The notes under the pieces are model-generated. The model was not told the DNA's origin and did no database searches. It was given only the letters and a program-made list of their open reading frames with translations. The position numbers and the translations under genes are program-made. This document shows, one piece after another, positions 32,971 to 43,560 of a DNA stretch of 64,000 nt (within the stretch, counting starts at the first letter, position 1; each line of letters opens with the position of its first letter). This stretch comes from Buxus sempervirens. Taxonomy: Eukaryota > Streptophyta > Magnoliopsida > Buxales > Buxaceae. The stretch is from positions 13,068,048 through 13,132,047 of the forward strand of contig OX387194.1 in assembly GCA_947561395.2 (NCBI GenBank). The letters run 5' to 3'.

Positions 32971-32979
32971 AAATTTATA
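32971..32979 (-). promoter_or_regulatory. TATA box of the kinase gene
   Basis: TATAAATTT on the minus strand, about 167 bp before the start codon. Confidence 0.55.
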
Positions 32980-33316
32980 GTACTTTGGCTAATGATCAGC
33001 TGTCTAAGAAACAAAAAATTGCCGTTGCTTTTGCTTCTACGAAATAAGGTTTGAAATCGATCTGCTGCTTCCCGCTGCAGTGCTCTATCAGGTTTTGGCA
33101 TTCCAACGAACGAAAATAACGGTAATAACTGTCAAAGATCACCGGCGAAAATTTGTTTTTAGTTGTACTTTTTGAACATAATTCATATTCAGTCACAAAA
33201 TTCTTCATAATTAACAATTAATGATACTTTTTTCACATAATTGATAACAGAGATTATTTTGCTGCTTATGAAAATTTTCTTTCAAAAATGCCCTTAGAAG
33301 ACTTATAAAACACTTA

Positions 33317-34674
33317 GGCTCTGTTTGTTTCACTGAAAAATATTTTTCGGAAGAAAATTTTCCAAGTGTTTGGATGTAACATGAAAAATGTTTTAGAATT
33401 TTTTCCCTTTTTCTTTGACACAGTGGTTGTAAGTGGGGTTTGGCGTCGTGCATGGGAGCCCCGCCTTCACCCCAAGGCTGACACCCTGCAAAAGTGCGTG
33501 ATAAACTCCATGTCCGTGAATGCCGCGTCCGAGTCGACCCACCAGATCCACTCGGCCTCCGGGTGAGTGACCATTGCGGCTTGGACGAGTGGAAGTTTCG
33601 CCCAAGCGTTCGTCATCTTGGGGTCAAAGAAAGCGTTGTTGTAGAAGATGTCGTAACCGTGAAGAAAAGGTGAGCGGCTGGGGCATCAATCAATTGCTCA
33701 TAATTTTCTTGATATTGACCAGTTCTTGCATTAGTTGCTCCATCACAATCCATGATTTGGTAGGATTTAATCTGCCCCACAACGAATCATTGCTCCTTGA
33801 TCCTCAAATTGCACTACTGCTCCACCAACTCAAAATCCATCAATTGCTCATAAAAAGCATTCTCATCAGGAGGTGATCGCCGATCGGGTCACGGCACGGC
33901 CACAACTGTGAGCCTGAAACAAGGAAAATCGGGTCACGAACTCCGGCAGCGAAGGATGGATGGTGTCTCAGCCATTCTCTCCGTTTCTCGTCCCAATTCC
34001 TGATAGGCTTCCCGATAGAGTAGCTGAGGGTGGGATCGCTGTAAAAGGTCCGAGCAGGAGGATCTTGCCTTATATTAGCACTGTGCGCATCATCTGCATA
34101 ACCGCCTGCAGTGAAAACCTCCGAAGCAGTGCTCGTCTTGATCTCCGGTTTGATGATCAAGGAAGAAAAGCTAGGTGTTGGAATGGAATTAGGGCTTACA
34201 AAGGACTACAGTGCCCAAACCACTAGCAAGACCGACATTGCTCCCCCAACGAAGAGAAATCCATCTATGAGAAGAAACGAAGAGGGTTTGTTCCGAACTG
34301 AGGTTTTAGCCATGGCAGTGGCGAATGATGCTGTTCGGAGGGGGGATTGCTCCGGAGAAACCATCTTAAACCAGGCAATGCGTGTTGGCTTTGTTCCAAT
34401 TTACCTTCGTCGAAGGCGTTCGTCATGCCCTAAGAGGAGAAAGAAGAGAGTCGAAGTGAGGAAAAAAAAATCGAATCACGAATTATGTTCGTAATGCACT
34501 GGCGGAAAATAACTTCCGCTGAATTTTAGCGGAAGTTATTTTCCGCCAATTTTTATTCAATTTGGAAAATATTTTCCTTCAATTTTCGTTTTCCTCTAAA
34601 ACAAACGTCCGGAAAACTTCAAAATTCCGGAAAATATTTTCTTTTCCCTATTTTCCGCTGAAACAAACAGAGCC
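33317..34674. mobile_element. PIF/Harbinger-like element carrying a captured GT34 gene
   Basis: Terminal inverted repeats start GGCTCTGTTTGTTTC and continue with GAAAAT-rich sequence. The 3-bp target duplication TTA lies at 33314-33316 and 34675-34677. No transposase was found. The GC-richer interior is a host glycosyltransferase fragment on the minus strand. The TTA target site favours PIF/Harbinger; the total length (1.36 kb) is due to the captured gene. Confidence 0.7.
33478..34313 (-). pseudogene. Captured GT34 glycosyltransferase gene (xyloglucan xylosyl-/galactomannan galactosyltransferase type)
   Basis: The minus strand has a start at 34313, then a type II membrane anchor (FLLIDGFLFVGGAMSVLLVV, about residues 11-30). 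The stem region follows, then NWDEKRREWLRHHPSF and a VSGSQLWPCRDPIGDHLL block. After an approximately 180-bp disturbed stretch come HGYDIFYNNAFFDPKM, then AMVTHPEAEWIWWVDSD and AAFTDMEF. These are the blocks of plant GT34 enzymes, including the DxD-like DSD metal site. A stop interrupts the anchor region, and homology ends soon after TDMEF, so the C-terminal half is missing. It is non-functional and was carried by the surrounding transposon. Confidence 0.8.
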
Positions 34675-34978
34675 TTACAGTAAACCGCCATGACTACAAA
34701 AGATTTATAAAGGCATTTTGGAAGAAAAATTTAGTTGACATTAAAATAATACTTGTCCTTAATTATTTGAAGAAAGTATCATTGATCATCAATTCCAAAG
34801 AATATGGTACCTGAATCTGAATTATTTTTCTTTACTTGGCGATAGGTTATAACGACGGTTTTCCTCGGCCTACTTCGAACCGGTTAAAGGAAACATATGA
34901 AATGCACTAGCAAATAACCAAACGTGTGAACCGCTATTATACGATTTTCCTCGGCCTACTTCGAACCAATTAAAGCAA

Positions 34979-35392
34979 GGGTAAATTACACTTACCTCCC
35001 TTGAGGTATGCTATAATTACACTTACCTCCCTTGAGGTTTCTGAAATAACACTTTCCCTTCTTGAGATTTGTGTATGGATCAAAATAACACTCTTTCATT
35101 GAAGTTTCCGTCAAAACAGTAGTGATAGTTAATAAAATAATTTGAAATTGACAAGATTACCCCTTCATAAAGATCAGAACAAAAATTTTAATGACTTAAG
35201 GCATAACTATCATTTAACTTAAATGGGGGTAATATTGTCCAGTTCAAATTATTTTACTAACTATCACTACTATTTTGACGGAAACTTCAATGAAAGAGTG
35301 TTATTTTGACCCATACACAAATCTCAAGGAGGGGAAAGTGTTATTTCAGAAACCTTATAGCATACCTCAAGGGAGGTAAGTGTAATTTACCC
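34979..35392. mobile_element. Mutator-like MITE (414 bp) with long inverted repeats
   Basis: Ends are GGGTAAATTACACTTACC and its inverse, with inverted repeats of more than 100 bp. A perfect 9-bp target duplication TTAAAGCAA is at 34970-34978 and 35393-35401. The left arm has a 35-bp internal duplication of TTACACTTACCTCCCTTGAGG-type sequence. Its ends resemble those of the Pack-MULE at 21570, so the two may share a transposase. Confidence 0.9.
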
Positions 35393-35463
35393 TTAAAGCA
35401 AACGTATGAAATGCACCGGCAAAAAACCACACGTGTGAACATTTATCATTCCTTTCTTTTTAA

Positions 35464-35810
35464 GGAAAATTTGTTTTTAGTGATATTTTTTCAAAATAAT
35501 TCAGATTAAGTCGGATAATTCTTGAAAATTGAAAATTAGTAATACTTTCTTTAAATAATTGGGTTTTAGTGTTATTTTACTGTTGAGAGAGACTTTCTTC
35601 CGACTATTCCCTCAAAATACTTTAAAAACTTTTTCACTCATTTAATTACAAGTGAGGTTTGCAAGTCTTTTTGAAAGAAATTTTTTATGAATAACAAAAT
35701 GACATTGAATCCCAATTCTTTGAAAAAAGTATCACTAATTTCTAATTTTCAAGAATTAGCCATCTAAATCTGAATTATTTAAAAAAAATATCACTGAAAA
35801 CCATTTTCCC
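35464..35810. mobile_element. MITE family M, copy 3
   Basis: Ends are GGAAAATTTGTTTTTAGTG and CACTGAAAACCATTTTCC. The target duplication is TTCTTTTTAA/TTCTTCTTAA (9 of 10), and the length of 347 bp equals copy 1. Confidence 0.8.
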
Positions 35811-35861
35811 TTCTTCTTAATAGCAAGGGTGCACGTGGAGTATTGCATAGAAGGAAGGGAT

Positions 35862-36400
35862 GTAATGGGCCGGGTGAACCACCCAACCTGCATGGCCCAA
35901 CCTGATATTAAACCGTACTTGGGCAAGGTTTATGAGCCCATAGGGCCAAGTCGAGCCTCATATTTAAGGGTTATATAAGTTATAAGGCGAGTTTGGGTTC
36001 AAACATTTATGGCCCAGTCCACTCTAAAGATCTAATTACTTGTTTAGGAATATTTTTACACTATTTATATAGAAATCTTGATATATATTCCGTACAAAAT
36101 GTTGTTGCAATAATGTTTTAATATTTTTTATGATCGTGTAATAAAGTTAATGTAATAATAAGTGTAGTTTGTACTGTTTACAATTTATTGAATTAGTGTA
36201 TCTGTGTGTATATATTCACATGATTTATTGAGTTTATTAAAATCAAAAAAATAAACAATTATTATTAAGCAACATATATTTTTGTTATTAAAAGGAAGTA
36301 TAGAAGGGTCAAAGCCAAGCTTAATAAGAATTTATAGGCGGGCTTGGACAAGCAATTCTTGGCCCGATGTAGGGCCGGGCCGGGCTTGGCATACATAAGT
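35862..36400. mobile_element. Possible hAT-type remnant
   Basis: Both ends carry GGGCCGGG-type sub-terminal motifs common in plant hAT elements, around an AT-rich core. Clear terminal repeats and target duplications were not found. Confidence 0.3.
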
Positions 36401-36445
36401 TGTGTTATGTAATCGACAACCGGGTCGCTATAATCACTCTTCAAA

Positions 36446-36521
36446 ATGAAACGAATTAACTTTCAAAAAATCCTGGTTGGACCTGGTATGAAACGAATAA
36501 CTTTCAAAAAATCCTGGTTGG
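36446..36521. repeat. Two near-identical 33-36 bp direct repeats upstream of the protease gene
   Basis: The phrase ending ACTTTCAAAAAATCCTGG occurs twice, once from 36446 and once from 36488. It lies just upstream of the TATA box and could affect regulation. Confidence 0.85.
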
Positions 36522-36585
36522 CCATGGTAGAACATTGGTCCGCTAATATGGCAAGAATATTTTCTATATCTGAAAGCCTTCTAAT

Positions 36586-36593
36586 CATAAATA
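36586..36593 (+). promoter_or_regulatory. TATA-like box of the aspartic protease gene
   Basis: CATAAATA lies 66 bp before the start codon and is followed by a CT-rich leader. Confidence 0.55.
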
Positions 36594-36651
36594 CCGCGCC
36601 TTCACACCCTTCTCCTCCTCCTCCTCCACCTCTCTCTCTCTGTGGTCAGCC

Positions 36652-37998
36652 ATGGCAGCCCTTGTTGCTGGTCTAAATTCAACATTCTCACTTGGGGTTG
36701 TAGCTTTTGTATACTTCTCAATCCTTTCAGTGACAGAAGCCACCGTTAATGGCGGTTTCACCATTGATCTTATCCACCGGGACACGCCACTCTCTCCATT
36801 TTATAACCCTTTAGAGACCCCATCGCAACGGTTAAGGAACGCCATACGTCGTTCGACTAACCGGATTAATCGTTTCCGATCATCAACCTCAGTTTCTCCC
36901 AACAGACCACAAGCACAAGTGAAGAGTACTGGCGATGGAGAGTTTGTCATGAAAGCTACCATTGGTACTCCACCGGTAGATGTCTTGGCGATTGTTGATA
37001 CAGGAAGTGATCTCATATGGACACAGTGCAAGCCTTGTTCTCAATGCTACGACCAAACTCTCCCAATGTTTGATCCTCAGAACTCCTTGACTTACAGAAC
37101 AATCTCTTGTGAATCAAAACGCTGCAAAAAGATGCCACATCACTTTTGTGATTCCGGCAACAACTCCTGTGGGTACAGTTATCGATATGGAGATCAATCT
37201 TACACCAAAGGACTTCTTGCTACAGAGACATTGATCCTTGGTTCCACTTCTGGCAGGTCAGTTGCCCTTCCAAAGATTGCATTTGGTTGCGGACATGACA
37301 ACTTTGGCACCTTTAGTAAGAAAACATCTGGTCTAGTTGGGCTTGGAGGTGGCTCTGAGTCTCTAGTTTCTCAAATGGGTTCATCAATTAGAGGCAAATT
37401 CTCCTACTGCTTGATACCATTGTCCACAGTACATAGTAACAGAACAAGCAGACTAAATTTTGGAAGCAATGGTGTGGTCTCTGGTTCTGGGGTTGTGTCT
37501 ACTAGTCTAGTTGCAAAGGAGCCTGACACCTTCTATTATCTAACAATGGAAGGCATTAGTGTGGGAGAGAAGAGAATCGATTCCAGTCCTTTGAAGTCTA
37601 AGGCTGCTGTAGCTGAGGAAGGTAACACCATTATCGATTCAGGAACGACATTAATGTATCTTTCTCCTGATATATACTCTAGAGTGGAACCTGCCGTGAG
37701 GAAAGCAATTGATCTTGAGCCAGTAGAAGGGCCTGAAGAGATCCTCAAACTGTGCTACAGAACTGAAACTGAGATTGATGTTCCCACTATCACTGTCCAT
37801 TTTACAGGTGCTGATGTGAAGTTGGAGCCGTCCAACACATTTGTTAGGATTAAAGACTTGTTGTGCTTCACTATGGTTTCTGGGGCAGACGGAGACCCTT
37901 CAATCTTTGGCAACTTGGCTCAGACGAACTTCTTGATTGGCTATGATCTTGAAGCTCGAACGGTGTCCTTCCTTCCTGCTGATTGCATCAAGCACTAG
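36652..37998 (+). CDS. Secreted aspartic protease, CDR1-like (A1 family)
   Basis: Encodes 448 residues in one exon. Residues 1-30 form a signal peptide ending TEA. A prosegment follows (FTIDLIHRDTPLSPFYNP, about 36-53), typical of the CDR1/nucellin-like group. The catalytic motifs are DTGS (116-119) and DSGTT (329-333). Between them lies the cysteine-rich nepenthesin-type insert (C126, C129, C132, C153, C158, C166, C173). FGCGHDNFG (211-219) and IFGN (418-421) are conserved structural blocks. Potential N-glycosylation sites are N170 and N263. CDR1 of Arabidopsis is apoplastic and promotes disease resistance and salicylate signalling; the same role here is inferred from similarity. Full length and all key residues are intact, so it should be active. 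The start is the first ATG after the CT-rich leader and gives a proper signal peptide. Confidence 0.95.
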   Translation: MAALVAGLNSTFSLGVVAFVYFSILSVTEATVNGGFTIDLIHRDTPLSPFYNPLETPSQRLRNAIRRSTNRINRFRSSTSVSPNRPQAQVKSTGDGEFVMKATIGTPPVDVLAIVDTGSDLIWTQCKPCSQCYDQTLPMFDPQNSLTYRTISCESKRCKKMPHHFCDSGNNSCGYSYRYGDQSYTKGLLATETLILGSTSGRSVALPKIAFGCGHDNFGTFSKKTSGLVGLGGGSESLVSQMGSSIRGKFSYCLIPLSTVHSNRTSRLNFGSNGVVSGSGVVSTSLVAKEPDTFYYLTMEGISVGEKRIDSSPLKSKAAVAEEGNTIIDSGTTLMYLSPDIYSRVEPAVRKAIDLEPVEGPEEILKLCYRTETEIDVPTITVHFTGADVKLEPSNTFVRIKDLLCFTMVSGADGDPSIFGNLAQTNFLIGYDLEARTVSFLPADCIKH

Positions 37999-38405
37999 TG
38001 AATTTGTTATTGAAGGGCTTTTGATATACCATTTTAGGGTTTATGCTGTTTTTTTATTCCATCTGTTAATAATACATTGTTATTAGTATTATTATAATTT
38101 CAGCTCTTATTTTCCTTTTTCCTTTTAGGAATTAAAAGTTTTTAAAATCTTCCTTCTTTCTTAGTTTTTTTTTTTTTTTTTGGTAACGTCCTTCTTTCTT
38201 AGTTTTTTCCTTCTTTTAATGCACTAGCAATTAAGGCACGTAAGGGATGATATCATAATTTATAAGAACTAACCATATAGCATGTGTCATTTCTCCTCAA
38301 TAATACAATAATTATTTCAAACTATATATTACTTTGAATATATATAGTGATAAGAAATAATAAATATAAAATGGCCATACATTAACAATTCAAGCTAGTA
38401 ATGAG
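37999..38405. other. 3' region of the protease gene and AT-rich spacer
   Basis: T-rich sequence with AATAAT-type polyadenylation signals near 38.07 kb and a 20-T run near 38.17 kb. No gene. Confidence 0.5.
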
Positions 38406-38414
38406 TAGGGTTGC

Positions 38415-39057
38415 TGATGCAGGGGGATCCGAGACAGATGATGCGGAGCTGTCAGATTGTACATTGATGGCGCTGGAATACCATGAGTTGGCAGAGCATC
38501 GCAAAGGCAGGAAGTGATGGTGATATATTTCTAATTGGGGCAGTTTTGAGCGCGTTTTAGTATTTTGGCCATAACTTTGGCTACGGTTATCGGAATCGCG
38601 TATATGACCCCAATTCGGAAAGATATTTCCGGTGTGCACGCCATGCTACATGACTAAAGTCGATGTGCACTTTTATCGACCTCCAAATCCGCTGTTTTTC
38701 CCTCCGAATTGCTATTCTTAGTTATTTGTTGCTATTTTTGGTAATACTTCGTTTGTTAATTAGGAAGTGATTTTAAAACCGATTTGGGCTAGATTTTTCA
38801 TAGGATGCTTATTTATTTCTATATTTTATTTAGGCATGCCTTAAGGGATTTTGCAGTTTTTAGTAACTTTCCAGTATAGACGATTTTGGCTATAAAGTCC
38901 GGCTTATGGACTCAGTTTAGGGGACTTTGATGAATTAATATTGAATTGAACTTCAGAGACGTTTTTCTCTGTGTTTTGGGCAAGCTGCTTGTGTTCTTCC
39001 CTGTTTATCATCTGTTCGAATTAGCCTACAGAATAATCTCTATTCTGTTTGGCGTCA
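38415..39057 (+). mobile_element. Solo LTR (643 bp) inside the hAT terminal repeat
   Basis: Begins TGATGCAGGGGG and ends GGCGTCA, with a perfect 5-bp target duplication GTTGC at 38410-38414 and 39058-39062. The duplication restores the hAT terminus on the far side. Family not recognised; orientation assumed. Confidence 0.85.
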
Positions 39058-39483
39058 GTTGCTAATCGAGCCGGCCCGGCACGTTTATCCTATGCCCAGC
39101 CCATTATCAATAGGCCCGGCACGGCAGAAGGTGGGTCATGCCGTGCGGGGCCATGGCCCGCAAGCCACACTTAAAAATTTTTTAAAAAAAGTATTAAATA
39201 AGGTTTTTGGAAAAAAAAAACCCATTTACGTAGCATACGCGTGAAGGCTGCAAGAGAAAAGCAAAGAAGGTTTTGCAAAACATGGATTGCACATAAATAG
39301 TTCTTGAAAATGCAACAATAATTGCATATTGGTGAACCATGCTGAGATGAAGAGTTGCAAAAGTGTTAATTGCGTCTATTACTGATTGACTGTCCAAACA
39401 ATAATCAACACAAGTAACACTTTTGCAACTCTTATATAGATAGTAGACGTGAAGAGGCAGAAATGAAGAAAGTAAAAAAAATT

Positions 39484-39750
39484 GATAACTTTGTAAGAGC
39501 CTTATTCAACGAGTTGCTAACGGTCGGGCTCAAGGATGCGCCTATGTGAGCACTATGACTCTGCTGGCCATTAGCAAAATCACTAAACATGACTCTAAGA
39601 AGAAAATGAAGAAAGCAACAAAAAAAAATTTTTTTGATAACTTTCTTAGTCTTATTAAGAGATTTGCCAATGGTCGGCCTAGGGACACCCCCATGTGAGC
39701 ACTCTACCAAGTCTGCTAGCCATTGGCCAAATCTCTAAACAGGACTCTAA
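39484..39750. repeat. Tandem duplication, 152-bp period, within the hAT element
   Basis: GATAACTTT begins at 39484 and again at 39636. Both are followed by a diverged stretch with GTGAGCACT and GACTCTAAGAA. Confidence 0.75.
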
Positions 39751-40292
39751 GAAAGTAAGAAGAGAAGATAAGAGATGAGAAGAGGTGTGGTTTAGAGTGG
39801 GATGGGTTAGGCCTATTTATAGAAAACCAAAAGTGGCTTTTTATCACCTCTACCCTCAAATATGACTGTTATTTGGCTGTTGGAAGGATAGAAATGGTCA
39901 TTTATAATCAATTACAAGTATACCCCCTAATATGGTTGTTATATGGCTATTGGGGGTAAATTTGTAAAAAAACACAAAAAAGCACTTTTTGGGGGGAAAA
40001 ATGGCTAACCGTTTTTCGTGCCAAGCGGGTCGACACGACGGGCCAACCCAGCTAGGCCCAACAGCAAGCACACGTGCCTACCATTGGGCCAACACACGGG
40101 CATATCCTGAATGGCCCACTTGACGCAAGTCGTGCTACCACGTGCTTGTCGGGCCACCTGGTCACCGTGTTGGGCAAGTCGTGCCTTAACGGGTCATTTG
40201 CCTAGCCCGCTAGGGGGTCATGAGCCTGGCTGGGTATGGGCACACTTTAAGCGTATTGGGCCATGCCATTCCCATGCCGATAAGCAACCCTA

Positions 40293-40757
40293 GTAATGAC
40301 TAATGAGAATGAATTCATATGATAAAAGTTCATCAAAATTAAACATTTATTATTAAGATAGAACCCCGAAAATTTGCAATCAAAGAACAATAATAAATTG
40401 CTGAATTAATTTCATGTTGAGATTGATTTTAAAAGTTTTTTTTCTAGCAACTAATTTTTAATTATCGAATCCAAAGATAAGGCTTTACAAATTATTATTG
40501 TCATATTTAAAACATACTTTACTTTTGAACATTCCATTGGATTTATATTTCTTGATTTAAAATTTATTGACTTTTTAATTGGCAATTTGAAATTATTATG
40601 TCCAATTATAATTAGGATTAATCTTTAAAATATTGAAACAGTTTTTGGATGTTATACTAATTAAGATTATATTATGTAAATATTTTACATAATACTTTTA
40701 GCAGTTTAAAATATTATAATGATTCATAATCTTAAATAAAAATGGGAATTTTGAAAA
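40293..40757. other. AT-rich spacer
   Basis: No gene or repeat recognised. Confidence 0.5.
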
Positions 40758-41115
40758 GGGGAAATTGGTTTTTAATGACATATTTTAAAAATAACCTTGA
40801 TTCAATTACCAAATTTTTGGTGATTGGAAATTAGTCATACTTTTTAAACATGATTGAAAATGAGTGTCATTTTACTGTTCACATAAGACTTCTTCCAAAA
40901 ATGCCCTCAAAACACTTCTTAACCTCATTAAACATGATAACAAACAAAATTTTTATGGGTAAGTTAGGGCATTTTTGGAAAAAGTCCTTCCTAAATAGTA
41001 AAATGACACTGATTCGCAATTGTTTCCAAAAAGTATCCATAATTTTTAATTACCAATACTTGGTTGATTGAATCAGAATTATTTTTAAAAAGCAACACTA
41101 AAAACCAACTTTCCC
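40758..41115. mobile_element. MITE family M, copy 4
   Basis: Starts GGGGAAATTGGTTTTTAATG and ends AAAAACCAACTTTCCC, with 9-bp target duplication TTTTGAAAA/TTTTAAAAA (8 of 9). It is the most diverged member. Confidence 0.75.
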
Positions 41116-41336
41116 TTTTAAAAATGTGGATTACATAACATTATGTGGGTTAAATAACATTATAGATAAAAATAAAAATTAAAAGTATTTGTTTAGATAT
41201 GAAAATTTTGGGTTATTTAATATTAGATGATTCGTTTAGACTCGAGAAATAATTTAATCTTTATGTAACTAATATTTTTGTTAAAATTAATCTTTATCCA
41301 CATACTTATAAGACTCCCATATTCCATCTTTATTAA

Positions 41337-42476
41337 ATTTCTTTTATGTAGATAAGAAGTTTAAAAGATACCAATAAACATGTAAAATTAGTAATTTACT
41401 TTTATGTTTTTACTGAAGTTTTTTAAATAAACAAATATTTGAAATTAAAGACTATAGGGAGGGATATTTTAGGTATATGAAAATGAAAAACACTTAAGGT
41501 AGTTCGTACCTTTAATAGTGCATATATATATATATATGTATGTATGTATTATAGATTATAGATTAGTTGTTTTAGTAGGTTCTTATTAGTAGAAATCTCT
41601 AAGCAAAATTAAAATACTATACACACACACACACACACACACAAACATGTATTTTATGAATTTATGTCAAAATTGGATTTATATGAGAATTTTACTATCT
41701 TTATATAATCTCTTATAATCAAGTATGTATTTTCACTAATAATTAATTAATTGATTGAATAGAATAACGATTTTAGATATTAGTCGTGAGTATATTATTA
41801 ATCTCTTAACTAGATCCTTAATTTTATTCGTAAATATATCTAAGCAAAATTACAAAATAGCTAATTAAATATATATATATATGAGAACTTTGTTATTCCC
41901 CTTTTTTTCTCAAATTTGCTTATCACATAATAACGTTAATTAGATATACATGGGTTATTAATTATTAAAGTTATAATTATCTGAGAAGAAATATACACAA
42001 TTAAACACCCAAGGATCTTATTAAAAATATTAAATTTGTTTTATTAGGAATTTTTCAAAGAAAAAAAAGGTATTTTTGAAATTAGAGATTCTTCAAAAGG
42101 ATATAGATATACTTACGACATTAGTAATTTATTTAGAAAATGAATTGGTTCAATTTTCTCTTTATTGTCTATAATAAACTTATCAATAAAAATGGAAAAA
42201 ATTAAATAGGTAACAATTTTATTAAAATTCTTTTTAAGTAGATAAGTATTAGAGAAGAAAATAATAATTTACGTTTATTAAAATTCTTTTAAGTAGATAA
42301 GTAGTTTACAAGATAATAATAAACATTTAACGTTTTGAGATTAGTAATTTACTTTTATGTTTTTACTAAAAGTCTTTTTAAAGAAATAAATATGTGAAAT
42401 TAAAGGTTAGAGGGAAGGATGTTTTAGGTATGTGAAAATGAAAAACACTTAAGATAGTTCATGATTTTAATAGAAG
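41337..42476. repeat. Pair of direct repeats, about 185-195 bp each
   Basis: 41337-41520 and 42281-42476 share long phrases such as AGTAATTTACTTTTATG and GAAAATGAAAAACACTTAAG. A third partial copy starts about 42.23 kb. Read on the minus strand, the second copy starts TCTATACTTCTATTAAAA, like a Helitron 5' end, so these may be Helitron pieces. TA and AC microsatellites lie at about 41.52-41.55 and 41.62-41.64 kb. The rest of the interval is AT-rich with no gene. Confidence 0.7.
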
Positions 42477-42909
42477 TATAGATAGATATGGATTATTGTA
42501 AATAGAGGGATATAAATATAAAAACTAAAAACAAGAGGATATGAATTCAAATATGTTGGTCTCTCTTCTTTTTTCCCCCTTTTTTCTTTTTTTTTTACTT
42601 TTAAACCCCTTAGCAATTTTTAGACCCTCAAATGTCCTAAATAATTGTTCATATACTATCTTTCAACTGCTTAAGTCTAGCATTGCACATGCTACCCACT
42701 ACTTAATTATAGGTAAATGACATTCTAATGATGCAATAACATTATATTTTGTGATTAAATTTGAACCATATTACTAAAGTTCTCATCTTAACTATTTCAT
42801 CCTTGAGTTGTTTTAGGCGCCAATAAATGGGCTTAACTGCGAAGCACTTCACATAAACCGGCTTTTGAATCAATGTCATTGGCTAAATTAAGAATTTTAT
42901 AAATCTATA

Positions 42910-43433
42910 TCTGTACTATATATAAAGAAAACACAGCATGGAAAGCATGCCAAAACTAATAAATTTTTTTCCCCAAAACAATCTTATAATATCATATTGT
43001 CTTATATTTATATATGGATAAATTTGTCCTTTTATCTTTTACTTTCCAAAAAATATCCTTTAACAAACTTTAAGCCTTGAATATCCTGAACTCTTTTTAA
43101 TTATGCTTGGATTGTTGAGTAGACCATTAGGATAGACCTCCTTAACTGCAGGTGAGTCGCGCTATTCAACTTTCTTGGATCCTTGCAAGCATAAATAATT
43201 TGGAGACAAAATTTATATTGGTGTTTAAAATTAACCAACCTTTTGGAAAGTGTGACAAACAAATACTTTTTTCTGAAAATAACTATTGAAGGTCATTTTT
43301 CGAATATATTTACATGGTTATCTTTGTCTTTGTCATTTTTCTTTTTCCAAAAGATACCCTTCAACAAATTCTCATCCTTTATGTCCTAACCTTTTTATCT
43401 ACATACGTGCAAGCTGCACGTGCACCCTACTAG
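42910..43433 (+). mobile_element. Helitron-like element, second copy with internal duplication
   Basis: 5' end TCTGTACTATATATAAAG. The 3' hairpin is GTGCA-AGC-TGCAC at 43407-43419, with terminal CTAG at 43430-43433 followed by T. The block TCTTTTACTTTCCAAA occurs in two diverged versions, so one copy may be nested in another. A further 5'-end-like stretch starts at about 43468, and a decayed 3' end lies near 42.70 kb. Confidence 0.5.
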
Positions 43434-43560
43434 TTGTAATTATTGAAATCTATTTTACCCATATTTATATCTATCACATATATAATGTGAGGCGCCCCTT
43501 GGGAATCATGCCAAGTAAAATTTAAGACTTTCCAAAAACAGCCTTTTCACATCATTGTAA

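Larger units (their letters stand above)
33150..34832. mobile_element. MITE family M, copy 2, split by a PIF/Harbinger-like element
   Basis: The outer ends match the other family M members (TTTGTTTTTAG on the left, CTGAATTATTTTT on the right, and the ATGCCCTTAGAAG interior). The two halves lie on either side of the insertion at 33317-34674. Confidence 0.65.
38406..40292. mobile_element. hAT-type DNA transposon remnant, split by a solo LTR
   Basis: The terminal repeats TAGGGTTGCT and AGCAACCCTA are flanked by an 8-bp target duplication GTAATGAG/GTAATGAC (7 of 8) at 38398-38405 and 40293-40300. Sub-terminal GGCCCGGCACGG-type motifs occur at both ends, as in many plant hAT elements. It has no transposase. 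Native length is about 1.24 kb after removing the LTR. Its centre has a 152-bp tandem duplication. Confidence 0.85.

Noticed and set aside
33366-33605. Frames of 66-70 codons on both strands at the left of the PIF-like element
   Set aside because: They are other-frame shadows of the captured GT34 fragment.
35862-36400. Complete hAT element upstream of the protease gene
   Set aside because: Only GGGCCGGG-type motifs support it. No terminal repeat pair or 8-bp duplication was found, so it is kept only as a low-confidence remnant.
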